A stretch of 64,000 nt of DNA from Amyloporia xantha (GCA_036971615.1 JAYKKR010000002.1:248001-312000), one strand, 5' to 3'. Counted from the first letter of the stretch, positions 34,224-49,500 are shown. A program made the numbers and translations. The notes: generated from the sequence alone by a model not told the origin.

Positions 34224-34883
34224 ACCATACGCTGATAGGGTAGTGTTTGCAAAAAAAGGGGTGATACCAGTTCAGACACCTATCATACGTTCCTAATAAT
34301 CACGCGTTCGACCACTTTTGGCTACTGGTAACCGAGCTACAGCTATGCCGTCTGGATTGCAGGATTAGATGATATTTGGACCACGGATACCAATACACAC
34401 AATATATATCCCGCGCATTCGCTGGATTGCAACTCGAGCTGCGATCCAAGTAGCGTCCTTGGTGACAGCCTCCTGGCGAACAACGGACAACTGTACGTCA
34501 TCGTCGTGAAAGACGCCCTTCTTGAATCTACAGAACAGGCAATATGGACATTCCATGTTGAAACCCACACGGCAGTTCACTTACGCGGAGTCCATGTAAT
34601 CGAAATGAATTCTTTGCGAGCTAGAGCTTTGTTTTGCAGGTTCGACCGGCAGAAAGCAGTTCGAAAGACCGTTTCCTCACACATACCCGGTAGTAACCTT
34701 AGAATTGTTGCCTGTAGAGATGGAGATTGAGCTCAGGTGCGAGAAACGGAGCAGGCCCAAGTTCGATGAGTGGTGTCACGACCAAGCGAGAACTTAGGCT
34801 ATGAGTTGGAGGACGGGCGCTTGACACCTGATTGGGATAATCATCGGTCGAACGACCCAGGCGACGAACGTCGACTGTTATAC
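34224..34883. other. Intergenic, weak coding signal
   Basis: Open frames on both strands (for example 34580-34365, -) have no motif I recognise. The right end carries the promoter and possible 5' coding sequence of the WD40 gene: a frame is open from 34770 without an ATG until 34884. Confidence 0.4.
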
Positions 34884-37800
34884 ATGCCGCTCAAGTACGT
34901 AGCTAAGCAAATACTCCTCGACGAACATGCCGACGCTGTCAACTGTGTTGCCTTCAGTCCGGATGCTAGTTTTCTTGCCACCGGGGGCTCCGACAACAAG
35001 ATCATAATCTGGGCTTTGAGCTCTGCCCGGCCTCTTCATCATCTAGTTACTGCATCAGCCGTCCTCTCATTGATCTGGCCTGCAACCTCCACTGGTATTG
35101 TAGCTGGCACTGCAGATGGGACATTGGTAATGTTGACTTTTGATGAGGTGAGCTTTGTTTTCTATAGCATGGATTTCTGCTTCTACATAATCCATCATAG
35201 GCCACTGTCACAGCTTCGGGCTTTCATACACATGAGCAGCCAGTTGAATGTCTTGCAGCAACTGCTGTAGTGGACATGCAATTGCGATTGGCTACTGGAG
35301 CTCATGAAGTTGTGTATGTATGGAGCTGGAATGCTGACTGTGAGCAAACACCCTGCCTGTGGCTAACAATATTCTGACTAATTTTATGAAGCGGAGTGCT
35401 GGGCATACATGAAAAAACTTGAGGATCCACAATCAGATGTAACCACATCTGAGGATCCATGGCTTGTCACATCTGTGAACTGGCTGGCTGAACCTGACAT
35501 TGACTCTCTTGTTGTTTCATACTTGAATCATGGTGTTGTGTATGTCATTGCTGTGTGGATATATATAATTACTAAAATCCTGCAGGTGTTGGCAAAATGT
35601 TTCACAATCTCCACAAGTTGTCTGGTCAATACACAGAACTATATGGTATGTGTTTGATGAAAAGATATATGGTGAACTTGTACTTATTTCTTTGATAAGT
35701 GCTTCATGCACCATATCTCCCAATAATCAACTTCTGGCAATTTGCACTATATTCTCTGGCTTTGAAGTATTCAGTATACCATCTGGCATACAATTGTTCT
35801 CTTTTCAGGTGCCATCAGAAACCTTCAATTTGGTCTTGCCTTTAGCCTTCGTACATGATGGTTCCATGCTATTGGTGGGATCTATCATGGGTAAGTTGCG
35901 ACTGTGGAGCTGTGAGGATGGACAGCTTGTGCAGACTTTACGATATCAAGGTCAGTCTTATTATATATAGTGACATCCCAAACTGATCATTGGAAAGACC
36001 CATGTCTTATACAAGCCATTGCTGTGAGCTCACCTGTTTTATGTTTTATGAAAATCACAATGAATTAAGCTTTATTTTGACATTAGGCAACTCACAGGCT
36101 TCATGATGATACTTATTTGATTGCAACTGGTACAAGTGAACCATCACAGCCAAACACAATTCATGTCTGGGAAACAATTGATATTGGTAAGACAGCAATG
36201 ACTGCTTTCACTTACAGATTAGATACTCAATTTCCTACTGATAGCTGCAACTTGAAGAGGTCTGCAAGAATAGTGGGATCCTATTTGTACATATTTATAC
36301 ATCTCTGTACATCTTCGTGCCACTTAGTACATCCTTGCGCATCTTTGTACGTCCCGGTGCAACTTAGTTGTTAGAGTCTCATGTGCTAAGCACCGTAGTA
36401 CAAACATGTACATACATGGCCAGCATGATTTGAGACGGCCTCCTTTGTATACAAACACTCACTTCCGTGACTTCTGTGAGCCCTAGGTGTTGGTGTTGGT
36501 GTCTGCACTATCTTGTGTCCTCTCGCTCTATCTTTGTGCTCTCTCAGATCACTCCTTCCATTCTGTACAGAGTTATACAGAGATGTGCAGGGATGCGCAC
36601 TGATGTATAAACATATACAAATGTGAAGTACTAAGTTGCGCAAGGATGTACAGAGATGCACAGGGATGCACAAAGATGTACAGAGTTGTACAGAGTTGTA
36701 CAGAGATGCGCAGGGATGCACAGAGATGTATAAACTTATACAAATGTGAAATTTCAAATACTAAGTTGTGCAAGGATGTACAAATATGTGCAGGGATGCA
36801 CAAAGATGTACATAGTTGTACAGAGTTGTATAGAGTTGCGCAGAGATGCACAGAGATGCGCAGGGATGCGCAGAGATGTGCAGGGATGCGCAGAGATGCG
36901 CAGGGATGCGCAGAGATGTACAGAGATGCGCAGGGATGCGCAGAGATGTATAAACTTATACAAACGTGAAGTACTAAGTTGCGCAAGGATGCACAAAGAT
37001 GTACTAAGTTGTACAGAGATGCGCAGAGATGCACTAAGTTGCACAGAGATGTGCAAAGATGTACTAAGTTGTACAGAGATGCACAGAGATGCACAGAGAT
37101 GTATAAACTTATACAAACATGATGTACTAAGTTGTGCTGATAGGCACCAAGCCCCTCTGGTCCCTGATACAGCTCTTTTCGGCAATCACATCCCACCTGG
37201 CACTTTGGCTCAATGACCAAAGCCTTCAATTTTGCCTTTGATATCCCTCGATGCTATGCACGTGACCCCCGGCACTCAGTATCCTTTGACACCTTCCAAT
37301 GTCCTTGACTGTCTGCAACACCTGTTCGAAGCTTGGTGTGGACTTTCTGAGGACTTGCCTCTAGATCCTAGACCATCTCCCCCATTTGGTGGACAATAGG
37401 GCCACTTGATGCTGCTCATTCAACACGTGCATCACTGCATGCCACTCTGAGGCATTCAGTCTTTCCCAATTAGGTATCAGACCTCATGGTGTGCCTTTGA
37501 CAACAGATCCCGGTCTGACTACTCTGTGTATGTTCCTCCTCATTTCCGCGTACAGCATGACATCACTCGACCAATAGCTTCAATACTGGCCACTCAGTGA
37601 GGCCAACTCGTGTAGACAATGCAAAGCCACTCATGCTAGTGTGCCACTCTCAATTAGTTGTAGTTTCTTCCAGGTCAAAGTATAAATTCTGTCGTATTTA
37701 GCACTGCAATACAAGTTAGCTTCCCCTTGAGTTCGGAGCTCAAGTGTCTTCTACTGTGTCACTGCATCCTTGCTGTGTTTCCCCAACCTCGTCTACTGTG

Positions 37801-38676
37801 TCTACATTTGCCAATACTGCTTCGACAAACCTTTGATCTTATGATTGCCTTTTACTATCATTGAAGAGCCGTGCCTCACATTGAATTCTTTCTAGTCCTT
37901 CTACTCTACATCAAAGAGCTCTATCGAGCTTTGATCATCTATACTGAACCATGCTAACTACCCACCGTTTTCAAGTAGCTTCAATGATGTGTTGAGCTAC
38001 TTTGTAGATTCATTTATTGTTTGAACACTTTACAAAGGTGTTTCTCATGTTCACTCAAACAGTGGGACACCTTGCTGCTAACTGCCCTCTCTTAAGACTA
38101 TTCAGTGTCTCTCTAGTCCCTCTAGGTCACACCCGGGTTAGGGGTTAGGGTTTCCTAGGTCATATCAGTGCAAGGATGCGCAAGAATGTACAGAGACACA
38201 CAAGGATGTACAAAGATGTACAAATGCATATAAACAGGGTGTACTAAATTGTGCAAGAATGCGCAAGAATGTACAGAGATGTACTAAGTTGCGCAGAGAT
38301 GTACAAAGATGTACTAAGTTGCGCAGGGACATACAAACAGGATGTACTAAGCTGTGCAGAGATGTACAAAGATGTACTAAGTTGCGCAGGGATGTACAGA
38401 GATGTACTAAGTTGCGCAGGAATGTACAGAGATGTACTGAGTTGTGCAAGGACGTACAAAGATGTATAAACATATACAAACAGGATGTACTAAGTTGCGC
38501 AAGGATGTACAGATATGTACAAGGAGATACATAATGCAGGTTCTAACCTTCCCAATATTGAAAATCATGTGCATAGTGTTAGTTTATCTTATGTTTCTAG
38601 TTATTGTTTTTCAGGCCTTTTGATGTGGTGGGTCTGCAAGCTGGAGATCTGTTTCAAATGCATTTCTGTGGCTTAG
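34884..38676 (+). CDS. WD40-repeat protein with a 2.4-kb repeat-filled last intron
   Basis: Exons 34884-35147, 35201-35339, 35392-35539, 35586-35645, 35700-35950, 35998-36023, 36087-36186 and 38615-38676 join in phase for 349 residues. WD40 blades are visible: HADAVNCVAFSPDASFLATG with NKIIIWAL, then GIVAGTADGTLVML, LRLATGAHEVVYVWSWN, CTISPNNQLLAI, MLLVGSIMGKLRLWSCEDG and LIATGTSEPSQPNTIHVWE. Such proteins are usually scaffolds; the partner is unknown. The last exon adds a short hydrophobic tail (GLLMWWVC) like the membrane tails of related fungal WD40 proteins. It is separated by an intron of 2428 nt, some forty times the local norm, containing the decamer arrays. That last join is inferred from phase and splice sites. 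Without it the gene is truncated by the insertion. Confidence 0.65.
36285..36371 (-). repeat. Short decamer array, minus orientation
   Basis: Read on the minus strand this shows the same words as the long arrays to the right (TACTAAGT, GCGCAAGGATGTAC, GATGTACAGAGATGTATAA). It therefore faces the arrays at 36559 and 38165 head to head. Confidence 0.7.
36559..37130 (+). repeat. Decamer minisatellite array
   Basis: Exact 10-bp periodicity with consensus CAGRGATGYR (for example CAGAGATGCG CAGGGATGCG). At four places it is interrupted by a unit TATAAAC[AT]TATACAAA followed by TACTAAGTTG[CT]GCA. The period-10 unit reads open in all forward frames, so apparent long proteins here are artefacts. Confidence 0.92.
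37131..38164. other. Unique sequence between decamer arrays, possible old LTR-type remnant
   Basis: No open frame of note. A TATAAATT box at about 37681 followed by pyrimidine-rich sequence resembles a promoter or LTR, but no paired copy or TG...CA ends are defined. A telomere-like string GGTTAGGGGTTAGGG lies at about 38136-38150. Confidence 0.35.
38165..38530 (+). repeat. Second decamer array, same orientation
   Basis: The words are the same as at 36559-37130, but a composite unit of about 30 bp dominates here: GATGTACTAAGTTGCGCA followed by an AGAGATGTAC block. It ends at about 38530, 84 bp before the acceptor of the last WD40 exon. Confidence 0.88.
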
Positions 38677-38756
38677 GAATTTGCCTGATCAGTTGTTGGA
38701 GTCCCTCATACACACAAATATATATGCCAGTACGGTCTATATGTTCCAGTTTCTAC

Positions 38757-39310
38757 TCTGAATTAATAATCTTATTTCAATCTTATTTCAATCTTATTTC
38801 AGTCCTATTTCAATCTTGTCTCAATCTTACTTCAATCCTTTTTTGACCTTATTTTAATCTTATTTCAATCTTATTTCAATCTTATTTCAATCTAATTTCA
38901 ATCTTATTTCAATTGTATTTCAGTCTTATTTCATCTTTATTTTTCAGTCCTTTTTGTGTTTTATTTCAATCTTATTTTCAATCTTTTCTTCATCTTATGA
39001 GACTCAAATCTGAATAAAAAGATTGAAAACATGTGGTCACAGTCTTATTTCTATCTTTCATGTCACAAGATTTTGAAAATACTGTGACATGGTTGTCACA
39101 ATCCTTTTCAATCCTTTTTTCAATCTTTCCCATCAATCCTATTTGAATCTTATTTCATTCTCACTTTAATCTTTTTGTCTGTAATATTGAAAACAAATTG
39201 ATATAAGACAGATAAGGTGTATTTCAATCTTTTCTTCAATCTTATTTCAATCTGTTCATGATTTCTTTTCAATCTTCCTTTCTGTCTTTTTATCAATCTT
39301 ATCTCGGTAT
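38757..39310 (+). repeat. 11-bp pyrimidine-rich tandem repeat (AATCTTATTTC)
   Basis: Consecutive copies of AATCTTATTTC with drift (AGTCCTATTTC, AATCTTGTCTC, AATCTTACTTC) from about 38760, more diverged after 38950. Non-coding. It lies just downstream of the last WD40 exon and upstream (in map sense) of the RAD7 3' end. Confidence 0.85.
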
Positions 39311-39568
39311 TTTATCAATATTAAGGTGCTAAAGATGATAAACCCCTTTAAACTCTTTTTTCAATCTTTTTACTATCTTTCACCCAAAAAGATTAATACC
39401 TGCATCCAGTGCTGGTTCCTGCAAGTTGCCTGCGATATAGTACGGCGCTTTGCATATCCTACGAGACTACAGGTCAATATTAATGCGAGTAGAGAGAAAA
39501 AGTACATTTCTATTGAGATCTAGGATCATACAGATATTTATTGTAATGCGCGCACGCCAGAGAGCACT

Positions 39569-41775
39569 TCATGCCACACTATGCGTTTGCACCCCATAGA
39601 TACTCACACCCCTCTAAGGAAGGGTACGAATGAGTACGATAGTCTGTGATTGAGACGATGACACTCACTTTTCGTGGGCATTTCTCCGTCAATCTTTGAC
39701 AACCCCATACGTTGATCTCGCGGATGCGTTCACATTTCTCTAGCAAGTTCTTGATCACCCAATCATCCGTCTCCCTGCACCATCCTATGTCCAAATGCCG
39801 CAGGTCGCGGCCACACTCGGAGATTTTCGTGAGGGCATCTTGGGACGCCGCCTTCCACCCATTGATATTCAGAATGGTAAGTGACGCGCCAGAATGATTA
39901 AGGAGAGCGAGCAATGCATCGCCCGCTAGTTGATGATTGCGCGAAAAATCAACTACAGAAAGAGGTGGATTCGGGACATGCCCTTCCTTCTCTGCAGCGA
40001 CTGCCCAAGTATCGAAGAATTCCACCATGCCGGCATCAGTCAGGTCCGGCGTATCTGCAAGCTTGAGCGAACCCAGCTGCTTGACATGCGGCTTCAGACC
40101 CTTGAAGAGGAAATTGTCGCCAATCTCAACATTGCCCGACAAGTTCAGATGCGTTAAGGACCCGCCCACAGCGCTCATCAGCTCGATCAAGGCGTTCTCG
40201 CTCAGAGCTTCCGGGTCTCCAGGGTACGAGAGGTCCAATGAGACGAGTCTTCCTGCGAGTGGCTTCAGATGCTCCAGCATTGCATCTTGCATTTTTCCCA
40301 CCTCTTTCAGCCGTAATTCCTTCAACTTGGGACAGCTTTCTACTAGTACTTGCATGCAGTCCACATCGAAGCGTGGGCTCTGAGTGATGAGGAAGCCCTC
40401 AAGTGCAGGATGCGCCTTGAAGAACTTCTTCCAACCTGGGACCCTGACAAGGAAAGGCCCTAAAAGGTCAACGTGTACGAGATTAGGAAGCGAGGAGCAC
40501 CAGGCATCGATGACGGTGTCATCCATGCGACCACATAGATCTAACCGGAGATGTGTCAGATTTGGGTTCAGGGACGCAAGCGTGCACAATGCAGGTGGCG
40601 TTAAGTCTGATTATATTCGTCAGGAGGTTGTATGATATGCAACATGCATGCGACTCACTAGTGACATCGTACAGAGTCAGACGGGTATTTTCAACGTCGT
40701 AAAATAGAGGCGCATTCTGTGCAGTACTATTCGAGCCCAAAGATGTCAACGACGGTATGAAAAGCGTAACACTCATCACTCACAGACTCCTATTCCTAGA
40801 GATAGCTTTGGCTATTTCGTCCATGTTGAGGCCCCCTATGTCACCCAAAGCCTCGACGTCATCGATGTGCTTACTGATCATCTAGAAGAAAAATCATCTT
40901 CAGTCTGATTTTAACACCGCAATAGTATGTACATACGTCGATACATAGCGAAGCCAGACTCGGGAAGCGTCTCTCTTCGAAATGTACAACCACCCGTTTA
41001 TCTGCTGGGGCTTTGCGCTTCCGCGGCAAGGCAGGCTTCTTAAATGGATCAGTCCCGGATGCCTTGGTGCAGGGGTGACAAAGCCATCCTGGAGGAGGAT
41101 TCGCGGCAACCGTGTATTTTGTCTGTACGACGTTGAATATTTCGGCGGCTTACAAATAGTGAAGCGAAACGTACCACTGTAAACTGTTTCTCACACTTCG
41201 CACAGTCTGCGAAACTGCCAACAGGAGGCTTGGGAATATCATCTTTCATCATCTTGGACAGTGCAGTATATGCATCTTCATCGGGATCTTCATAGTCATC
41301 GTCTTCTTCCCCTTTCTTCCCCTTCTTGGATTTCGCCTTGGCTTGTGCTTTTGCCTTTGCTTTTGCCTTTGCCTTTGCCTCAGCGGCTTTCGAGAGCTTA
41401 CGCTTCTTCGGGACGGGCTCTTCCGAATCGTCTTCGTCCAGATTTTCTGAATCATACTCTGGTCCGTTCTGATGGTGACACGCGGAACATAAGTTTATAC
41501 GAATTGTGGCGGTCTCAACAGGGCTTACCGCATTGTCAGCCACCTGCTCCTCTGCTGGTTCCTCGGTCTGTCCTTGCTCAGAGTTGCTGGGGCCAGCGAC
41601 GGGTTGCTGTTGTTCCACATTGCGAGTTCTCGCTCGACGGGCAATCGTCGTTGCTGTGATGCCGGCTTCCTGTGCAGACGTAAAGGCCCGGTCTCTCAGA
41701 TAACGGCAGAGTACTCACCCGAAGGAATTCAGTGAGTGCGGACGTGGGTCCTCGTACGTTGTTATTACGGCTCAT
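39569..41775 (-). CDS. RAD7: DNA repair protein Rad7/Rhp7 homologue
   Basis: Rad7 acts with Rad16 in global-genome nucleotide excision repair and in a cullin-type ubiquitin ligase. Eight exons join in phase: 41775-41719, 41669-41529, 41468-41175, 41122-40937, 40881-40784, 40726-40659, 40606-39669 and 39613-39569, giving 608 residues. The start MSRNNNVRGPTSALTEFL is typical. An acidic/Lys-Ala-rich linker (KAKAKAKAKA) follows, then a zinc finger (DCAKCEKQF with GWLCHPC). Then come KRVVVHFEERRFPSLASLC, NAPLFYDVENTRLTLYD and LCTLASLNPNLTHLRLDLCG. The C-terminal half is leucine-rich repeats (LVSLDLSYPGD, LTHLNLSGNVEIGD, LRHLDIGWCRETDDW, INVWGCQRLTEKCPR). It ends GVSIYGVQTHSVA, as in related fungi. 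No defect is visible. This is a reliable single-copy marker. Confidence 0.93.
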
Positions 41776-42136
41776 CCTGGACCGTTGCAGTCGTGAGGCT
41801 GGGAAGAGAATAGGAGACGACCACAGTGAGCGTCTAACATCTAATGAGGCGCGTCACGGTCACGGTGGCCGCGTTTACAGTTTCGTTCTTGTTAGTCGCG
41901 TGACCCGTGTCCAAAAAGTCGCCAGTATTCAACGTCAACTCTCATTCAATCTCCCAGAGACTTATTGGGAGAAGTGAACGCCATGTAGCACCCTCCCTAT
42001 TGTGTGCCGTGGCTCCAACGCCAAACAATCTAACAGATATCACCTCTACACAGTAGTACGCGAATCCTAAATTCAAGTTATCGCGCTGAATATCGTTACA
42101 TAACACTAGCAGTGTGTTGTTCTCCGAGCCCATTGA

Positions 42137-44210
42137 ACATAGTAAACCAGTTATAATCTGCTCACCCGAGTTTATCAGGTTTACTTCTGCATTACCCTAC
42201 TAATTGCGACCGCTCCTACTCGATTTGGCACGAACTCGCCTCGCCAGCCACTCGAAAGATTTGCCGTAAGGATGACTCACGGATTACTCTGCGCGTAATA
42301 CTCTCACCGCGTGTAAGTCATGATCAAGCTTATGTTGAAGGATGAAGTGCTCCCGTACCAATTTGAAGCCTCGTATTCAACATGCACGGTTCCTAATTTA
42401 TGAAGCAAACTACGTCATAATAGTCTACTATACGAGAAAGACCTCAATGCTCATACTCTAGGTACCAAGGCGTGTCCGGCTTGTCATCGCTACAAGACGT
42501 GTCCGTGTCATTGATATGAGATGTGGCCATGTCATGCCTACAAGATTTAAGACTCAGTATCTTCTCTGGAACAGTGAGTACAATATCACCTACCACTCGC
42601 ATTCTATTCTCCATTGTAAAAAGTATGGTGCCAAGGGATCTTTCATCCTAGGATCGTCCAATTCTGTAATAGGATCTTCGTCCCGAATGAAGTTACTGGT
42701 TGTTCTGAAGATATGGTGTTCACCATACTCTTGCCAGAGGTCGTGGCCCAAAAGATTTACACGCAGAGAATGTATGAAATGTCTGCGGAGGAGATCGTCG
42801 CAATCAGGCGGTAGGTGACTTCCAGACGATTGGTGGGGTGGGATAGCTGCCAAGAGCTCCGGCCCACACAATTTACCTGGATTCCGGAAAAACACTACTC
42901 GGTAGTCGTCCTAGAATGGCCGTATCAGCCAGTGAACGGACGTAGGGAGATCATTAAGTCACAGAACGCACGTCGACGTCGACTGCGAAATCGTTGTTGC
43001 AGAACAGCTCTGCCAGTTCTTGTCGCATCATGAGACCGTTCTTGACACAAAGATCCGGGCCAGTGTCGACGATATCATCATCGGTAACGGGCGTGATCTC
43101 TTCGGGATCTATCTCTTCATGCTGATAAGTGAATGTGAGAAAACGCTTCCCTGCGCGATCATAAATATAAGCTTTCACCATGGAGGAAGCCGGGAGGGGA
43201 GGAACTATCCATGTCGATACGAGCTTGTCTGTGCTCTCTGTGATGACACACTTCGTGTCTCTCGCTTCCAATTGAGCGGTAAGCCATGCTGGAATGGAAC
43301 ACTGAAAATATAATAATATTCAGCAAGCCCTGTAGCATCGGGAGATATAAGTCGTTACCTTGGCCTCGTTCTTTGACTCAAAGACGTTTTTCTTATAGGA
43401 CCAGTCTGCGCGAGCAAGAAGGGGTGCAAAGCATTTGCTTCCGGCCGATAAGCCTCAGCAAATAGTAAAAGGGGGATAAATAAATCAGGTTTTACAGGGT
43501 GAGTAAATGGCATATTGTCCTGGCGTTAGTAGGTCCCCTGACCCACGGGGCAGTGGAGAGCCAACAGGCGTCAATTTGTACCTCAGGAAAGTCTCCAGAC
43601 TAAGTCTAGGTTGTACTCCGACACGATACAGCAAAAAGTCAGAGTCGATGCCCCAATGTTTGCTCATTATCGTGAGCCAGCGGTAGAGCGTGCGAATACT
43701 TACATGTGAAGTGTCGTGTAAGCATAGACCATGGACGAGCATCTCAGTGTTCGTGAAATATTCGCTCCTTGTTGCTCTTGTACGGGACGACACGTACCAG
43801 CTCATACTCGATGCAAGTTACCGCTTGTCTCCCAGATGAAAACGTTGATGTCATATTCCTTGGCTCGAGTGGATAGAATATGTGTAGGTTCTTCGCGGTC
43901 GTCCATTGAATGATGAAAGGATGCACGATGAATCTGAATATGTTAGATTTGAGCCGGGAGCCATAGGGTGAAGAAATAATATCCGTGCTTGAATTGGACT
44001 ACGCCAACAAACACGTAAGGAATCAAGTGAGAACAACGAAGTAAATACTATCCCAGGTCATGTGATTCATATATACCGAGCATGGAAACTGGAAACTCCA
44101 ACAGAATAGCATCAGACGGTCGACAGGGACGCTCTTATTTATGTGTTGTCGATAGTTGAACATTGACGCGTTGACGGCCCTCCCTCCGGTGGCTGTAACG
44201 AAATTCGGAT
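42137..44210. repeat. Left arm of a ~2-kb inverted duplication
   Basis: Its reverse complement matches 50020-51920 throughout, including non-coding flanks. Matching words include GTAGGGTAATGCA, GGTTCCTAATT, CATCCTTCAACATAAGCTTG and CAACGCGTCAATGTTC. The arms carry substitutions and small indels, so the event is not recent. The arms enclose about 5.8 kb with the SRPK kinase gene and a third, more distant gene copy. Confidence 0.85.
42590..43906 (-). CDS. HNH_2-like protein, copy A (catalytic histidines missing)
   Basis: The start MDDREEPTHILS and ...YDINVFIWET match copies B and C. Then come LVHGLCLHDTSHV, LYRWLTIM, FLLYRVGVQPRLS and the gate RDTKCVITESTDKLVSTWIVPP. The C-terminal part is NGLMMRQELAELFCNNDF, a VVFF-type strand, RRHFIHSLRVNLLGHDLW and DPRMKDPLAPYFLQW. 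Order and spacing fit the fungal HNH_2 family (RDG-CVITG, A-H-I-V-P, NG-L-L, H-x-x-F). Both positions that are His in active members are Trp/Ile and Ala/Glu here. Exon borders in the first third are not settled, and the frame after ETSGNLHRV needs an intron. Copy A has ITE where B and C have ITG. It may be a gene or an early pseudogene. Confidence 0.55.
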
Positions 44211-45174
44211 GATACATCGATCGATCGAGCGATATCACTTATTTCTAAGTTACAGTTCGATGATGGCCAAATGAGGGCAGACTCTGCCTCACTAGAGTAC
44301 CTACTACGCACATGACCGCGGGGTTCATTCTCCAACGCGAATGGCAATTTAAGAGCCCCAACAGCTGTCCATGCGAAAGCAGGCTAATCTTCTTGGCTGA
44401 GTCTGTCTTGAAGGTCTTGACCCCACCATTAATATTCGGGTGAACAGTCATTGTATGAGTTAGTGATGCACTCCTCAGGGCCATTTATCTTCGTATCATC
44501 CGCACAGTTGGACATGAAAATCGGTACGTCTGGCTCTGACTGCATTGCCATGCGCTGGTACCCGTCACGGTTCGGCTGCCTGTCAGATTAGAAGTCCAGC
44601 TTGATCATTCCAACGAACCGGCGAAAGCAATAACAAGGTATTAAACTTCACACGATAAAAAAAACCTCACACTCCCTTGTTTCAAGAGATAAGGCTCCTC
44701 GACGGGGACAGCAAATGATGGCCAAATGAAGACGGATAACGAGTATGCTGGGCGCGCCGATCCGATCGAAAGCGTGGAATGTTTGCAGATTCTACACACG
44801 GGATATAAAGTTCGAAATCTTCTATGCTTAAAAACATAACAACTCAGTCTTTACGGACATAGTGAAGGATGACTTCTTGTTCTACTTGCCTTGACACGGT
44901 ATATGTTAGTACCTAAAGTACACGCAGAGCAGGATGGAAGTGTACACGACAGGCACACAGTAGATACACATGTACAGTAGGTTTGGATGTAATACCAGAA
45001 CTTCGTAGCACAACATGAGCAAGCACAGATACTCCAACAACAGCGACTGCAACAGCACAGTACACACGCGCAGATACACTTCTACTTATCATCACACATC
45101 TCGTCACCGCGCGTCCGCAGGCCAAAAGGCATGCTACTCCCGCACGTTGTATATATATAAGTCGGTCATACCAC
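44211..45174. other. Intergenic, nothing recognised
   Basis: No convincing coding frame. It lies between the left inverted arm and the 3' end of the kinase gene. A TATATATATAA run lies near 45150. Confidence 0.45.
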
Positions 45175-48048
<2,874 letters not shown>

Positions 48049-49500
48049 ATGACTAACGAAGAACTCCCGCACTTTCTGTCCTCATCAGCCGAGGAGCGTG
48101 GTATAAATGTTTTCATTTGGTCCACAGGTGGAAATATACTGCATGTAATAGCTGGTGCGCTCTCTCATGACGATGGAAACATTGCGCACTGATTCCTGAA
48201 GGCATGGCGTCTGTACAAGGTCTATGCCTGCACGCCAATTCGCATGTCACCATCAGCAGCTTATATCGTTGGCTAGCAATCCTTGAAAAGGGACCCCTGT
48301 GGAAGCATCCAGACTTCTTGTTGTATCCGGTCAACATAGAACCGATTCCGTCCAGAATAGCGTTTTTACGCTACAGGGTGATGCCTGCTGGCGACCCCTT
48401 GCACCGTCTATCTTGTGAACCTTTGAGACCAGGAGAGTATGGATTGTACACGTCGAGTGAGGTCCAACACTTTAGTGTCGGTTCCGCCTGTATGCTGAGA
48501 TATCGCAGCTGGAGAACGATTATTTGCCGGGTTCCGTATCGACAAGCCCTGGACATATCGGGACACTCAGAAGAGGCTACGTATAGAGGCTAAGGTAAAT
48601 GTTGCGCGTTACTCTCCTTGCGCCTGTACATTATGTAACGGTTGCTCTCAGTGTGCTCTCCCTGGATGGATACACAACGAGGTGCAAAATCGAGATGGGA
48701 GGTGTGTTATAACAGGGACCACCGGCGAACTAATGTCAGCATGGATCGTACCTCCGGTTCCTATATTCTTTCGCGAAGTAGCTAGCATTCCTCATTGACC
48801 TCAATGTCAACTTAACGGAACTGGACTGCATAGGAATGGGCTAAAATTGCAGGCGTTATCACTAGGGACGAGAACGTAGATCTCAAGCCATTTAACTCCG
48901 TCAAGAACAGTTTGACCATGCATCGCGAGTTGGCTGAATTATTCTGTAACAATGACTTCTCTATCGACGTCGACGTGCGTGCGTATCATTGGCAGTATAT
49001 ACGTCGTGATGCTCATGATCACGATCCCATCAGGATAACTACCGGATAGTCTTTTTCCAAGATCCAAGGAAAGTATGCTCACCTGAGCTGTTGGCGGCCA
49101 TTCCTGATCTGTGGTCGTATCCCCTACATCTCCTGCCCGATGTCCGGCCTGATGACAAACTGCTTCGCAAGCACTTCTATGATTCGTTGCACGTTAACCT
49201 TCACGGACACGATGTATGGGAAGAATATCGCCAAGGACAAATTTATCAAACAGAGGCTGCATTCAACTTGTCCGACGACGAATCTGGTCCAGAAGATATG
49301 TCTGACCCCCGGATGCAGGGTGTTCTAGCAATGTGGTATATTGCATGGGCAGCTCAGTGTGCGCGGTGTGTACTTCTATGCTCATTATTTCTTGGAAAGT
49401 GCTGAGATATGGTGTCCGTAGCCATGAAATGGAAGAGTCACAAAACCACAATCAAGAGTGTTCTTCGAACTCCGATGCTAGTGAGGAGGAGTCCAATTGA
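48049..49500 (+). CDS. HNH_2-like protein, copy C (catalytic histidines missing)
   Basis: Same architecture as copies A and B, but much more diverged. Start MTNEELPHFL...GINVFIWSTG, then VQGLCLHANSHV, LYRWLAIL, FLLYPVNIEPIPSR, LRPGEYGLYTSSE. Then NRDGRCVITGTTGELMSAW with IVPPVP, SLTMHRELAELFCNNDFS, RIVFFQDPRKVCSPELLAA, LRKHFYDSLHVNLHGHDVW. A last exon after a splice near 49369 ends ECSSNSDASEEESN. The family signature RDG-CVITG is best preserved here, yet the expected His of the AHIVP strand is Trp and the His before the LF pair is Ala. N-terminal splice borders are not fully solved. It probably represents the older of the three copies. Confidence 0.55.

Noticed and set aside
36559..37229. 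Several long open frames rich in RDAQ or SLCIS repeats on both strands
   Set aside because: They follow from the 10-bp tandem repeat, which stays open in every frame. They have no start context or splice support.
37660..37800. Solo LTR around a TATAAATT box
   Set aside because: No TG...CA ends, no direct repeat flank and no second copy could be found; only promoter-like composition remains.
38136..38150. Interstitial telomere repeat
   Set aside because: Only two imperfect TTAGGG-like units; too short to claim a telomere fusion.
38244..38534. Overlapping repeat-type open frames on both strands
   Set aside because: Same cause as above: translation of the second decamer array.
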